NCBI GenBank assembly: GCA_025757845.1
Contig: CP107211.1
Location: 2,604,001 to 2,668,000, forward strand
Direction of reading: 5' to 3'
Length of the DNA stretch: 64,000 nucleotides
Source: Oscillospiraceae bacterium
GTDB lineage: Bacteria > Bacillota > Clostridia > Oscillospirales > Ruminococcaceae
Below, piece after piece: positions 53,276 through 61,997 of the stretch (its first letter is position 1; every line of letters begins with the position of its first letter). Below the pieces are notes generated by a model. It saw only the letters and a program-made list of their open reading frames with translations. It was not told where the DNA came from and searched no databases. The position numbers were made by a program, and so were the translations under genes.

Positions 53276-53941
53276 TTATTCCGCCTCCTTCTTCAGGTTG
53301 TCAATGTCACAGCAGCTCTTGCGCTCGATGCGGGCGTCCAGCTTGCCTTCCAGCCACACACAGCCGGCCATCAGCAGGCCGAAGCAGAAGAATGCGCCGG
53401 GAGCCTGGGTCATGATGCCGATCTTGGCAACGCTGTCCGGCAGGATCTTGAAGCCCAGCCAGGTGCCGCTGCCCAGGATCTCACGGATGGTAGCCATCAG
53501 CACGACGGTCAGGGTGTAGCCGATGCCCATGCCGATGCCGTCCAGTGCACTGTCCACCACGCTGTTCTTGCAGGCGAACATCTCGGCACGGCCCAGAATG
53601 ATGCAGTTGACAACGATCAGGGGCAGGAACACGCCCAGTGCGTTGTACAGGCTCTCCATGTAGGCCTGCATGAACATCTGCACGATGGTCACGAAGCCTG
53701 CAATGATGACGATGTAGCAGGGCAGATGCACCTTGCCGGGGATCACCTTGCGCAGCAGGGAGATCATGATGTTGGCGCACACCAGCACGAAGGTGAACGC
53801 AGCGCCCATGCCCAGAGCGCTGGACACGGCGGTGGTGACAGCCAGCGTGGAGCAGGTACCCAGAACCAGACGCAGAACGGGGTTCTCTTTGATGATGCCG
53901 TTGGTAAGGATGCTTACCTTGGACTTCTTTTCTTGTGCCAT
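53276..53941 (-). CDS. rnfE: Rnf complex subunit E
   Basis: This 221-aa six-helix protein is related to RnfA. GIIKENPVLRLVLGTCSTLAV and IVVNCIILGRAEMFA are typical. It is part of the membrane core of the ferredoxin:NAD+ oxidoreductase that pumps Na+ or H+. It lies between rnfG and rnfA. Confidence 0.96.
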   Translation of the reverse strand: MAQEKKSKVSILTNGIIKENPVLRLVLGTCSTLAVTTAVSSALGMGAAFTFVLVCANIMISLLRKVIPGKVHLPCYIVIIAGFVTIVQMFMQAYMESLYNALGVFLPLIVVNCIILGRAEMFACKNSVVDSALDGIGMGIGYTLTVVLMATIREILGSGTWLGFKILPDSVAKIGIMTQAPGAFFCFGLLMAGCVWLEGKLDARIERKSCCDIDNLKKEAE

Positions 53942-53957
53942 TTCTTACCAACCTCCT

Positions 53958-54515
53958 TTATGCCAGCTCGTTGTAGCAGTTGACGCAGTCGTTGATGGCG
54001 GCAAACAGAGCCTTGGAGGAGAAGGTTGCGCCGGTCTTGCCGTCCACGCCGTTCTCACCCATCACAACGTTCTGGGTGCAATCCAGGCCGTCAAACTGCT
54101 TCAGGAAATCGTCTTCGGCCACGGCACTGCCGATGCCCTTGGTCTGGGTAGAAGCGTCCACCCAGATGCCGGTCTCGGTGCCGTTGGCATCCATGCCGAC
54201 GATGACGGTAACGATGCCGCCGTCAAAGCCGGACTCCTCGGCCTTGATGGCCAGGCTGCCGTCCGGAGCCTTGACCACGCCGGTGACATTGGCGGTGGTG
54301 TAGCCGGTCACTTCCTCCAGCTCAGTAGCGTCCGAGACAGAAGGCAGCACGCCGACGTAAGCAGCCAGCGTGGTGCGCTTGGTGTTCTCGGCAATGACCG
54401 GGGCGGTCATGGAGTTCACCAGAGCCAGCAGCAGGCTGACGACCAGAGAGATCACGCTCAGCACGACGATGGGCTTGACGGTAGTCTCCCAGTTGGAATT
54501 CGAGGTCTTACTCAT
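53958..54515 (-). CDS. rnfG: Rnf complex subunit G (covalent flavin)
   Basis: This 185-aa protein has one N-terminal membrane helix (about 12-32) and the flavinylation motif DGKTGATFSS near residues 158-167, where the Thr before FSS is the FMN attachment site. Its ATG overlaps the rnfD stop by four bases (ATGA). Confidence 0.95.
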   Translation of the reverse strand: MSKTSNSNWETTVKPIVVLSVISLVVSLLLALVNSMTAPVIAENTKRTTLAAYVGVLPSVSDATELEEVTGYTTANVTGVVKAPDGSLAIKAEESGFDGGIVTVIVGMDANGTETGIWVDASTQTKGIGSAVAEDDFLKQFDGLDCTQNVVMGENGVDGKTGATFSSKALFAAINDCVNCYNELA

Positions 54516-55471
54516 TTGTCAGCACCCTCCTTCGCTTTCTTCGCAGGCTTGACGTAGCCATACGGGGTCTGACGGGTCAGGTCATTGATGTACGGGACCC
54601 ACAGGTTCATAAACAGCAGTGCGAAGGACACGCCCTCGGTGTAGCTGCCCCAGTAACGGATGGCAAAGGTCACGATGCCCAGTGCCACACCGTACACCAG
54701 TTTGCCCTTCAGGGTGAAGGGGCTGGTGACGTAGTCGGTGGCCATGAACACGGCACCAAACAGCAGGCCGCCGCTCAGCACGGCTGCCAGCGCAGCGTGC
54801 AGATCGCGGGTAGCGATCAGGTAGAACACGAACATGCTGCCCACATAAGAAGCAGGGATGGCGATGCTGATGGTCTTGGTAGCCACCAGGTAGACAAGGC
54901 CCAGCACGATGGCCAGAGCGCAGGTCTCACCCAGCACACCGCCATGGATGCCCATGAACAGATCCAGCAGGCTCAGCTTGGACTTGTCGGCCACAGCCAG
55001 CGGGGTAGCGCTGGACAGCTGGTCCACCGCTGCATCCGGGAACACCCAGTTGTTCATGGAGCTTGCAAAGCTGACGAACAGCACGATGCGGCCCACCAGA
55101 GCAGGGTTAGCAAAGTTCATGCCGATGCCGCCGAACAGCTGCTTGACGATGACGATGGCCACCAGATCGCCGATGATCAGCTGACCGATGGGCATGCCCA
55201 CGGGCACGTTCATGGCCAGGATGATGCCGGTGACCACAGCGGACAGATCGCTGATGGGGTTGGGCTTCTTGAGCAGCTTGCAGTACAGCCACTCAAAGGC
55301 CACGCTGGCAATGACGGACACTGCCGTGACCAGCAGCGCACGCACGCCAAAAATGATGGCAGAGGCCACCACGCAGGGGCACAGGGCCACGATCACGTTG
55401 GCCATCAGGCTCTGCGTGGTCTCTTCGCTGCGCACATGCGGGGAAGCCGAAACAATAAGCTTCGTATCCAT
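54512..55471 (-). CDS. rnfD: Rnf complex subunit D (covalent flavin, membrane)
   Basis: This 319-aa polytopic protein has the RnfD features PHVRSEETTQSLMANVI and the flavinylation region QLSSATPLA. It starts one base inside the rnfC stop (TAATG). It passes electrons across the membrane between the two flavin subunits. Confidence 0.95.
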   Translation of the reverse strand: MDTKLIVSASPHVRSEETTQSLMANVIVALCPCVVASAIIFGVRALLVTAVSVIASVAFEWLYCKLLKKPNPISDLSAVVTGIILAMNVPVGMPIGQLIIGDLVAIVIVKQLFGGIGMNFANPALVGRIVLFVSFASSMNNWVFPDAAVDQLSSATPLAVADKSKLSLLDLFMGIHGGVLGETCALAIVLGLVYLVATKTISIAIPASYVGSMFVFYLIATRDLHAALAAVLSGGLLFGAVFMATDYVTSPFTLKGKLVYGVALGIVTFAIRYWGSYTEGVSFALLFMNLWVPYINDLTRQTPYGYVKPAKKAKEGADK

Positions 55472-56787
55472 TACTTATTGCCTCCTTTTTTGATTTCACC
55501 AAGGTAGAATGCCTTTGCCAGGCTCATCATCTGGGTCACCGGGCGCTTGGCCGGGCAGACGAAGGAGCAGCTGCCGCAGTTGAAGCAGTAGTCTGCATGC
55601 AGCTTGCCCAGCTCCTGCACGTCACGGGCAGCATAAGCCTGGTTCACCTCCACGGGCTCCAGGCCCATGGGGCAGTACTCCACGCAGCGGCCGCAGCGGA
55701 TGCAGGGATTGACCGGAGCGGGCTGGGCAGCAGCCTCGCTCAGCAGGATCAGACCGGAGGTCGTCTTGGTGGTGGGGTAGCTCAGGTTCTCCACAGCGGG
55801 GCCCATCATGGCACCGCCGGCCACCACCTTGCCCAGGGTGCCCTTGACACCGGCAAAGTCGATGATGTCCTGATAGGAAGTGCCCACAGGCACCACAACG
55901 TTCTGGGGCTTTGCGCAGGCGTCGCCGTCCACGGTGATGGTACGCTCCACCACCGGCATGCCGGTGGCCAGATACTTGCCCAGGGTGGACACACTGGTCA
56001 CATTCATCACGATGGCGCCGGCGTCGGCGGGCAGACCGCCGTGGGGCACTTCGCGGCCCAGGCACTTTTCGATCAGGATCAGCTCTGCGCCGGTGCCGTA
56101 GACACTGGGCAGGGGCTTGACCTCGATGGTGCTGTCGCCCTGGGTCTTTTTGCACAGCAGGTCGATGCACTCCGGCTTGTTGTTCTCAATGCCGATGATG
56201 CACTTCGGGATGCCGGTGTACTGCAGCACGGCCTTGATGCCGCGGATGATATCATCGCTGCAGTTCAGCATCTCCTGCGTGTCGCTGGTCAACCACACTT
56301 CACACTCGGAAGCGTTGATCAGCAGGGTATCCACCTGCTGCTTGGGCTGCAGCTTGACGTCGGTCGGGAAGCCTGCGCCGCCCAGACCCACCAGGCCGCA
56401 CTCGCGCACGGCTGCCATAAAGCTGGCCTTATCGGTCACCACCGGCGGCTGGACGGCCGGGTCCACGGTCTGCTTGCCATCGGTCTTGATGACCACAGAA
56501 TCACAGGTGCGGCCATTGGACAGACGGAAAGGCTCCACCGCGGCCACGGTGCCGGAAACACTGGAGTGGATGTTGGCAGAAACAAAGCCGCCCGCCTCAC
56601 CGATCTTGGTGCCGACGAACACTTCATCGCCCTTTTTGACCAGAGCCTTGGCGGGTGCGCCAATGTGCTGGCTCATCAGGATGCGTACCTGCGCGGGCAG
56701 AGGCATCGGAACAGGTTTGCTTGCAGCAGTTGCTTTGTCATGCGGCGTATGCGCGCCAAGCGCCGCACGTTTCAGCTTGTTCAACAT
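55471..56787 (-). CDS. rnfC: Rnf complex subunit C (NADH-binding)
   Basis: This 438-aa subunit has a barrel-sandwich-like N-terminus, the flavin/NADH region GLVGLGGAGFPTDVKL and two C-terminal 4Fe-4S motifs (CIRCGRCVEYCP, CFNCGSCSFVCP). It exchanges electrons with NAD+. ATG 56787 with GGGGGA upstream is chosen over ATG 56877, which lies at the promoter. It is the first gene of the rnf operon. Confidence 0.96.
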   Translation of the reverse strand: MLNKLKRAALGAHTPHDKATAASKPVPMPLPAQVRILMSQHIGAPAKALVKKGDEVFVGTKIGEAGGFVSANIHSSVSGTVAAVEPFRLSNGRTCDSVVIKTDGKQTVDPAVQPPVVTDKASFMAAVRECGLVGLGGAGFPTDVKLQPKQQVDTLLINASECEVWLTSDTQEMLNCSDDIIRGIKAVLQYTGIPKCIIGIENNKPECIDLLCKKTQGDSTIEVKPLPSVYGTGAELILIEKCLGREVPHGGLPADAGAIVMNVTSVSTLGKYLATGMPVVERTITVDGDACAKPQNVVVPVGTSYQDIIDFAGVKGTLGKVVAGGAMMGPAVENLSYPTTKTTSGLILLSEAAAQPAPVNPCIRCGRCVEYCPMGLEPVEVNQAYAARDVQELGKLHADYCFNCGSCSFVCPAKRPVTQMMSLAKAFYLGEIKKGGNK

Positions 56788-56875
56788 GGAATTAAATCCC
56801 CCATTCTGCTTGAATTGCCGCCCCCACGCCCATGCAGGCGCACTGGTACAGGGACAGCAGCTGCTTAACATACCC

Positions 56876-56903
56876 ATTGTATCATTTTGGCGTCGGAAGT
56901 CAA
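56876..56903 (-). promoter_or_regulatory. rnf operon promoter
   Basis: On the minus strand TTGACT (56898-56903) and TACAAT (56876-56881) are spaced 16 nt, with a leader of about 80 nt. Confidence 0.78.
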
Positions 56904-56958
56904 CGACAACCCCGCAAAAATGATGGGATTTCCTGAACTTTCTTGCTCTTTTTTTGTG

Positions 56959-56974
56959 GTTAGTTTTTTCTAAC
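56959..56974. promoter_or_regulatory. GTTAG-N6-CTAAC palindrome, copy 3 (rnf / small peptide)
   Basis: This exact copy (spacer TTTTTT) lies between two divergent promoters. Its centre is about 71 bp upstream of the expected start of the 57098 gene, a distance used by CRP-type activators, and about 98 bp upstream of the rnf start. Confidence 0.58.
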
Positions 56975-57002
56975 TATCGTATTTTTTCCTTTGTACTGCC
57001 GT

Positions 57003-57031
57003 TTGCCTTTCCCTGCGGATTATGCTATACT
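57003..57031 (+). promoter_or_regulatory. Promoter of the 41-aa peptide gene
   Basis: TTGCCT (57003-57008) and TATACT (57026-57031, TG-extended) are spaced 17 nt. Confidence 0.72.
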
Positions 57032-57097
57032 AGAGTTGCTTATCCGGTGGAGCACTTGCTGTGCTCCGCACAAGATCGACCAAGGAGGTTCCTGACC

Positions 57098-57223
57098 ATG
57101 AAAGTTCTCAAGGCTCTGCTTGCCGTGTTTACCACCCTTGCTGTGGCGCTCACCGCCGCCCTGCTGCTGTGGCAGGACAAAAACGCCCCGCGCTATATCC
57201 ACATCTATGACAACGAAGAGTAA
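57098..57223 (+). CDS. 41-aa single-pass membrane peptide
   Basis: AAGGAGGTT (57082-57090) precedes ATG 57098. The product has a basic start, one membrane helix (about residues 4-25) and a short hydrophilic tail ending YDNEE. It is monocistronic, with its own promoter and terminator, and divergent from rnf. Small proteins of this kind often modulate membrane complexes; a link to Rnf is only positional. Confidence 0.65.
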   Translation: MKVLKALLAVFTTLAVALTAALLLWQDKNAPRYIHIYDNEE

Positions 57224-57250
57224 CTGCGTGCTGTAGACCCGCACGCTTGT

Positions 57251-57300
57251 CCCCCAGCCTGAACGGCCTGTGCCGCCCGGGCCGGGGGTTTTGTGTTTTC
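57251..57300 (+). terminator. Terminator of the 41-aa peptide gene
   Basis: An imperfect GC-rich stem (57251-57261 with 57278-57288) is followed by TTTTGTGTTTTC. Confidence 0.7.
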
Positions 57301-57316
57301 TGCGGAGCATCCCAAA

Positions 57317-57355
57317 GAAAAAATACCGCCGATGGTTCCATCAGCGGTATTTTTT
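57317..57355. terminator. Bidirectional terminator before the DUF5662 gene
   Basis: Stem 57321-57329 with 57344-57352 plus an inner GATGG/CCATC hairpin, with T-runs on both strands, ends the minus-strand glycan operon. Confidence 0.88.
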
Positions 57356-57370
57356 ATTCAGATATGACGC

Positions 57371-57907
57371 TCAGTAATCCTTCTGGCAGCCCAACAGGAA
57401 CTTCATGTACGCAAAGGTGCGGTCCTGCCCGAGGTCGCGCACCATCTTCAGCAGCTTTTCCAGCAGGGCGCGGGTCTCCGGGTGCATCAGGTAGTGGTTC
57501 TTGCTGCGCTCGTAGTATTCCCACGGGGAGGCATCGGTGTACTGGTCGCCCAGATAGATCCGGCTGGCCGCCACCCGGTCGCACACCATCTCACAGACAT
57601 AGCGCAGGGGCATCTTCATGCCGCCCAGCCCGGTCTTGTTGCTGGCATAGTCGATCCAGTATTCCAGATGGTGCTTGTTGCGGCCCTTGTGGTGCAGCCA
57701 TGCAGACGAATAGCCCCGGTCTGCGCGCTCGGCTTCGTTGGGGCTGTGGTCGCCCTGATAGTAGATGCAGCCCGGGATGAACTCGGTGGGGCTGTACTTG
57801 CTCAGGTCATGGGCAAGGCCCTGCTCGTAGAGCCCGCAGGCAAAGCAGTACTTCATCACCAGCAGCTTGTGCCGGGTGATGGTCTCAAAATGTCCCTTGA
57901 TGTTCAT
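57371..57907 (-). CDS. DUF5662 family protein
   Basis: This 178-aa soluble protein contains GLAHDLSKYSPTEF, whose HD pair and surrounding His-rich segments (HHKGRNKHHLEYW) suggest a metal-binding helical fold. I recognise it as DUF5662, with no known biochemical role. It starts 3 nt after the GT2 stop and is probably cotranscribed with the glycan genes. Confidence 0.8.
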   Translation of the reverse strand: MNIKGHFETITRHKLLVMKYCFACGLYEQGLAHDLSKYSPTEFIPGCIYYQGDHSPNEAERADRGYSSAWLHHKGRNKHHLEYWIDYASNKTGLGGMKMPLRYVCEMVCDRVAASRIYLGDQYTDASPWEYYERSKNHYLMHPETRALLEKLLKMVRDLGQDRTFAYMKFLLGCQKDY

Positions 57908-57910
57908 GGT

Positions 57911-59791
57911 TTACCTCCACCGCACGCTCACACGGCCCTCTTTCAGGCTGCGCAGGTCATCGCTTTCCGAAAAATCCTCCCGGTCGCGGGTCAGGTTGGA
58001 GTTGTAATACGGGTCATCCAGAATGTTGGCCTTCCCGTGCACGTCATACAGGCGCTGCTGCTCCGATGCAAAACGCCGGGCCTTCACCGGGTCCTTCTCG
58101 TCGCCGCCGCGGCTCTTGCTCTCGTAGTGGGTCAGCTGTGCATAGGGTGTCCAGACGATGCGATACCCGGCCTCCCGCACCCGCAGACAGAAGTCCACGT
58201 CGTTGAAGGCCACCGCAAAGGCCTCGTCCAGGCCGCCCATCTCATCCCACACACTGGTTTTCACCAGCAGGCAGGCACCGGTCACCGCCGAAAGATCCTG
58301 CACGGTGGCGGCACGGAACATATAGCCGCTGCCGCCGGCCTTTTTGTACTTGTGGCTGTGGCCCGCATAGCCGCCCAACCCCGTGATGACGCCCGCATGC
58401 TGCAGCGTCTCGTCCGGGTAGAACAGCTCTGCACCGCAGACGGCCGCTCCGCCGGGGTGGGCGCACTGCCGCAGCAGCTCAGTGAGCCAGTCGGCGTTGC
58501 GTACCTCCACGTCGTTGTTCAGCAGCAGCAGGTAGTCGCCGGTGGCATACTTCCGGCCAAAATTGTTGATGCCGGAAAAGTTGAACCCCTTTTTCGGGTA
58601 GGTGACTACCTGCAGACCATCGTAGCACTGCTGTGCTTTCTGATAGTAGGCAAACGTTTCCGGGTCGGTGGAGTTGTTCTCGATGACAATGACCTCAAAG
58701 TTGTCCCAGCTGGTCTTAGCCCAGAGGCTGTGCAGGCACTTTTCCAGATCGTCAATGTGGTCCTTGTTGGGGATCAGGATGCTCACCTTCGGGTCGCCCA
58801 CGATGTCCCACTTCACCCGATAAGTGCTGGGAAACAGCCCATCCTCCACGGTACCGGTGCGGCCGGTGCGGGCCAGATGATCTGCCAGCGCCTTTTTGGC
58901 CGCCGCCGCCACATAGGGCTTGGCCTCCGTACCGCCGGAGGTGGAACCGGCATGCACCCGCCAGTAGTACAGCACCTGCGGCACATGGGCCGCACCGCCG
59001 GTGCGCTCCAGCAGACGCAGGAACAGGTCGTGGTCCTGGCTGCCATCACACTCCGGGCGTTCGCCGCCAAGCTCGTCCCACAGGGCTTTTTTGAACACCG
59101 CCAGATGGCAGATGTAGTTGCAGCACAGCAGGTAGTCCGGGGCGTAGTCCGGCTTGAAGTGGGCCGCGATGGGCCGCCGGATGCTCTTGCTGAACAGGGC
59201 TTCATCGCTGTACAAAAAGCTGTCCGGCTCGCCACGCTGCCGCAGCTGCAAAACTGCCTTGCCCATGGTGTACAGGGCGTGGGGTGCCAGAATGTCGTCG
59301 TGGTCGGCCAGCGCCAGATACTCCCCCGCGGCCAGCTGCGCAGCGGCGTTGGTGTTGGCCGCAATGCCCTTGTTTTCGATCTTTTTGTATACGATGCGTT
59401 GATTCTTCGCCTGATATTCCTCCACGATGCGCTGCACATCACCGTGCTGCGCGTCCGAAGCATCGGCCAGGCAGAGCTGCCCGTTGGGCGCGGTCTGCCC
59501 TACGAAGGAATCCAGAAATTCCCGCAGGTATTTTTCCGGGGTATTATACAGCGGAGTCAGGATAGAAATAGTGGGCAGGCCGCAGGTGTCGGCCGTCTTT
59601 CCGGCCATCTCGGCCGCCTGGGCTTCCAGCACCTTTTTGGCGGGCAGGTAGCGTGCACGCTTGCCAAAACAGCGGCGCTTGACAAAGCCCGCGCCCCGCT
59701 TGAGCATGGTAGGCAGGCCCTCGTCCTTGGTCAGCTGCACGGCATATCCTGCCAGCTCTCTGGCACGTTTCAGTCGCAGGTTCATACTCAT
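57911..59791 (-). CDS. Two-domain family 2 glycosyltransferase
   Basis: This 626-aa protein has two GT-A domains: the first (about 70-290) with ISILTPLYNTPEKYL and the metal motif ALADHDD, the second (about 330-570) with VSILIPNKDHIDDLEKCL and LLNNDVEV. Such tandem GT2 enzymes build O-antigen- or rhamnan-like surface polymers. ATG 59791 overlaps the ATPase stop by four bases. The first 60 residues are a basic helical region typical of this family. Confidence 0.9.
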   Translation of the reverse strand: MSMNLRLKRARELAGYAVQLTKDEGLPTMLKRGAGFVKRRCFGKRARYLPAKKVLEAQAAEMAGKTADTCGLPTISILTPLYNTPEKYLREFLDSFVGQTAPNGQLCLADASDAQHGDVQRIVEEYQAKNQRIVYKKIENKGIAANTNAAAQLAAGEYLALADHDDILAPHALYTMGKAVLQLRQRGEPDSFLYSDEALFSKSIRRPIAAHFKPDYAPDYLLCCNYICHLAVFKKALWDELGGERPECDGSQDHDLFLRLLERTGGAAHVPQVLYYWRVHAGSTSGGTEAKPYVAAAAKKALADHLARTGRTGTVEDGLFPSTYRVKWDIVGDPKVSILIPNKDHIDDLEKCLHSLWAKTSWDNFEVIVIENNSTDPETFAYYQKAQQCYDGLQVVTYPKKGFNFSGINNFGRKYATGDYLLLLNNDVEVRNADWLTELLRQCAHPGGAAVCGAELFYPDETLQHAGVITGLGGYAGHSHKYKKAGGSGYMFRAATVQDLSAVTGACLLVKTSVWDEMGGLDEAFAVAFNDVDFCLRVREAGYRIVWTPYAQLTHYESKSRGGDEKDPVKARRFASEQQRLYDVHGKANILDDPYYNSNLTRDREDFSESDDLRSLKEGRVSVRWR

Positions 59792-60531
59792 GCCTCGCCG
59801 CGCTGGGTGGCCTTGTAGGCCGCACAGACTGTCTCGGTATCGCCGTTCATTTTCAGGTGGCCGTGGCTCAGCCATGCCACCTTGCTGCACATGCGCTCGA
59901 TCTGCTCAATGGAGTGGGACACCAGAATGACCGTGGTGCCGCCCGCCATTAGCTCCTTCATGCGCTTTTCGCATTTCTGCTGGAACAGGAAATCGCCCAC
60001 CGACAGCACCTCGTCTGCGATGAGGATATCGGGCTTGGTGATGGTGGCAATGGCAAAGCCGATGCGGGCCACCATGCCGGAGGAGTAGTTCTTCAGGGGC
60101 ACATCGAGGAAATTCTGCAGCTCGCTGAACTCCACGATCTCGTCAAACTTTTCGTCCAGATACTTGGGCGAGAAGCCCAGCACCGTGCCGTTGAGGTAGA
60201 TGTTCTCCCGGGCGGTCAGGTCCATATCAAAACCCGCGCCCAGCTCGATGAGGGGCGCGATGGTGCCGTTGACGGTCACCCTGCCCTTGCTGGGCTTGTA
60301 CACGCCCGCAATGGTCTTGAGCAGGGTGGACTTGCCCGAACCGTTCAGGCCCACAAGGCCGTAAAAGTCGCCGGGCATGATGTCCAGGCTCACGTCCTTG
60401 AGGGCGTAGAACTCGTCGTACTGCAGCCGGCCCTGCACCATGGCCAGAAAATATTCCTTCAGGCTCTCATGCTTTTCCTTGGAGAGGTTGAAGCACATGG
60501 AAACATTGTCTACTTTGATGATGGGTTCCAT
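59788..60531 (-). CDS. Polysaccharide/teichoic-acid ABC exporter ATPase (Wzt/TagH-like)
   Basis: This 247-aa ATPase has Walker A GLNGSGKST, signature YSSGMVARIGFA and Walker B ILIADEVLSVGD, the last typical of exporters for O-antigen or teichoic acid. There is no C-terminal carbohydrate-binding extension. It follows its permease by 12 nt. Confidence 0.93.
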   Translation of the reverse strand: MEPIIKVDNVSMCFNLSKEKHESLKEYFLAMVQGRLQYDEFYALKDVSLDIMPGDFYGLVGLNGSGKSTLLKTIAGVYKPSKGRVTVNGTIAPLIELGAGFDMDLTARENIYLNGTVLGFSPKYLDEKFDEIVEFSELQNFLDVPLKNYSSGMVARIGFAIATITKPDILIADEVLSVGDFLFQQKCEKRMKELMAGGTTVILVSHSIEQIERMCSKVAWLSHGHLKMNGDTETVCAAYKATQRGEA

Positions 60532-60543
60532 TGTTCTTCCTCC

Positions 60544-61353
60544 TTAAATATGCAGCACGAAGCGGTCCTGCGTTTTGCGGAACACGCTCACGCCCAACCA
60601 CATGGAGATAAGGGCACAGATGCCGCACACCGCAAACATGTTGAAGTCCAGCGAGATGCCCCACATCACGGTACGGCGGAAGCCCGTGATGTACCAGTAC
60701 ATGGGGTTCAGCTTGATGATCTGCTGCATGTTGAAGCCGCCGATGGAAAAGGTCATCTGGGTGGGGTCGTAGAAGATGGCGGAGAAATACAGCAGCGCCG
60801 TGATGAACACGCTCCAGATGTGCATGATGTCCCGGAAGAACACCGTGGCTGCCGCCAGAAACAGACCCACGCCCAGGCTGAAGAAGAACAGGGTCACCAG
60901 CGGGTACACTGCCTCGATCAGGGTGAGGTGGAAGGGTGCGCCGGTAAAGATCATGACCAGCAGCAGGGCCACAAAGCTGAACACGCAGTTCACCATGGCA
61001 AAGCAGCACTTTTCCAGCGGGAAGATATACTTGGGGATATACACTTTTTTGAGCAGCGGGGCCGCGCTGAGCACGCTGCTCATGCTGGTGGAGGTGGCCT
61101 CGTTGAAGAAGTTGAACAGCAGCTGGCCGCACATCAGAAAGACGGCAAAGTTGTCGATGCCGCTGCCGCGCATGTCCATCAGGCTACTGAACACGGCCCA
61201 GTACACCAGACACATCAGCAGCGGGTTGAGCACGCTCCACACCACGCCCAGAACACTGCGGCGGTATTTGAGCTTGAAGTCACGGCTGACCAGGTTCCAC
61301 AGCAGATAGCGGTAGCGCCAGAAGCCGTTCCACATTGCCTTCCATTTTGCCAC
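60544..61353 (-). CDS. Polysaccharide ABC exporter permease (Wzm/TagG-like)
   Basis: This 269-aa protein has six membrane helices and the family start LVSRDFKLKYRRSVLGVVWSVLNPL, with NPMYWYITGFR near the end. With the ATPase it exports a lipid-linked glycan across the membrane. It starts 6 nt after the rfbC stop. Confidence 0.93.
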   Translation of the reverse strand: MAKWKAMWNGFWRYRYLLWNLVSRDFKLKYRRSVLGVVWSVLNPLLMCLVYWAVFSSLMDMRGSGIDNFAVFLMCGQLLFNFFNEATSTSMSSVLSAAPLLKKVYIPKYIFPLEKCCFAMVNCVFSFVALLLVMIFTGAPFHLTLIEAVYPLVTLFFFSLGVGLFLAAATVFFRDIMHIWSVFITALLYFSAIFYDPTQMTFSIGGFNMQQIIKLNPMYWYITGFRRTVMWGISLDFNMFAVCGICALISMWLGVSVFRKTQDRFVLHI

Positions 61354-61359
61354 GGGCGA

Positions 61360-61926
61360 TCACCACTTTTCAAAGAATTCAAACTTCTGGGCGGCAAAGG
61401 GCTCGTGCAGCTTGTCCTTTGCGCTGGTCTTGTGCTCGCAGCCGCAGTCCGGCCACTGCACGTTCACGGTGGGGTCGTCGTAGGGGATGCCGCCCTCGCT
61501 GGTGGGGTCGTACACATCGGTGCACTTATAGCAGAATTCTGCCACATCGCTCAGCACCAGGAAACCGTGGGCAAAGCCCTCCGGGATATAGAACATCTTC
61601 TTATTGTCCTCGGACAGGGTCACGCCCACCCACTTGCCAAAGGTGGCGCTGTGGGGGCGGCAGTCCACGGCCACGTCGTACACTTCGCCCTTGGTCACGC
61701 GCACCAGCTTGCCCTGGGTGTGGTTCTTCTGGAAGTGCAGGCCGCGCAGCACGCCGCGGGTGGAGCGGCTCTGGTTGTCCTGCACGAACTCCTTGTCGAT
61801 GCCGGCCTCGGCAAACTGGTCCTTCTGGTAGGTCTCCATGAAGTAGCCGCGGTCATCGCCGAACACCTGCGGCTCAATGACCACCACGCCGGGGATCTCG
61901 GTCTGTGTGAAAGTAAACTTGCCCAT
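61360..61926 (-). CDS. rfbC: dTDP-4-dehydrorhamnose 3,5-epimerase
   Basis: This 188-aa cupin enzyme makes dTDP-L-rhamnose precursor. Conserved parts are DDRGYFMETY, QDNQSRSTRGVLRGLHFQ (catalytic His) and VDCRPHSATFGKW. The other rfb genes are not in the window. Its place ahead of the exporter and GT2 genes suggests a rhamnose-containing surface glycan. Confidence 0.96.
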   Translation of the reverse strand: MGKFTFTQTEIPGVVVIEPQVFGDDRGYFMETYQKDQFAEAGIDKEFVQDNQSRSTRGVLRGLHFQKNHTQGKLVRVTKGEVYDVAVDCRPHSATFGKWVGVTLSEDNKKMFYIPEGFAHGFLVLSDVAEFCYKCTDVYDPTSEGGIPYDDPTVNVQWPDCGCEHKTSAKDKLHEPFAAQKFEFFEKW

Positions 61927-61967
61927 ATTTTTGTACCTCTCTTTTGTGAAGCATTTTGTTTATCTGG

Positions 61968-61993
61968 AAAAGTCTGCGGTCGGGCAGGCTTTT
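61968..61993 (-). terminator. Weak hairpin between dacA and rfbC
   Basis: AAAAG and CTGC pair with their inverses across one bulge on each side, with no T-run beyond the stem. Transcription from dacA may read into rfbC. Confidence 0.35.
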
Positions 61994-61997
61994 GCGC

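Noticed and set aside
51580..53415. 611-codon plus-strand frame over rnfB and rnfA
   Set aside because: Shadow of the rnf genes; Fe-S motifs are on the minus strand.
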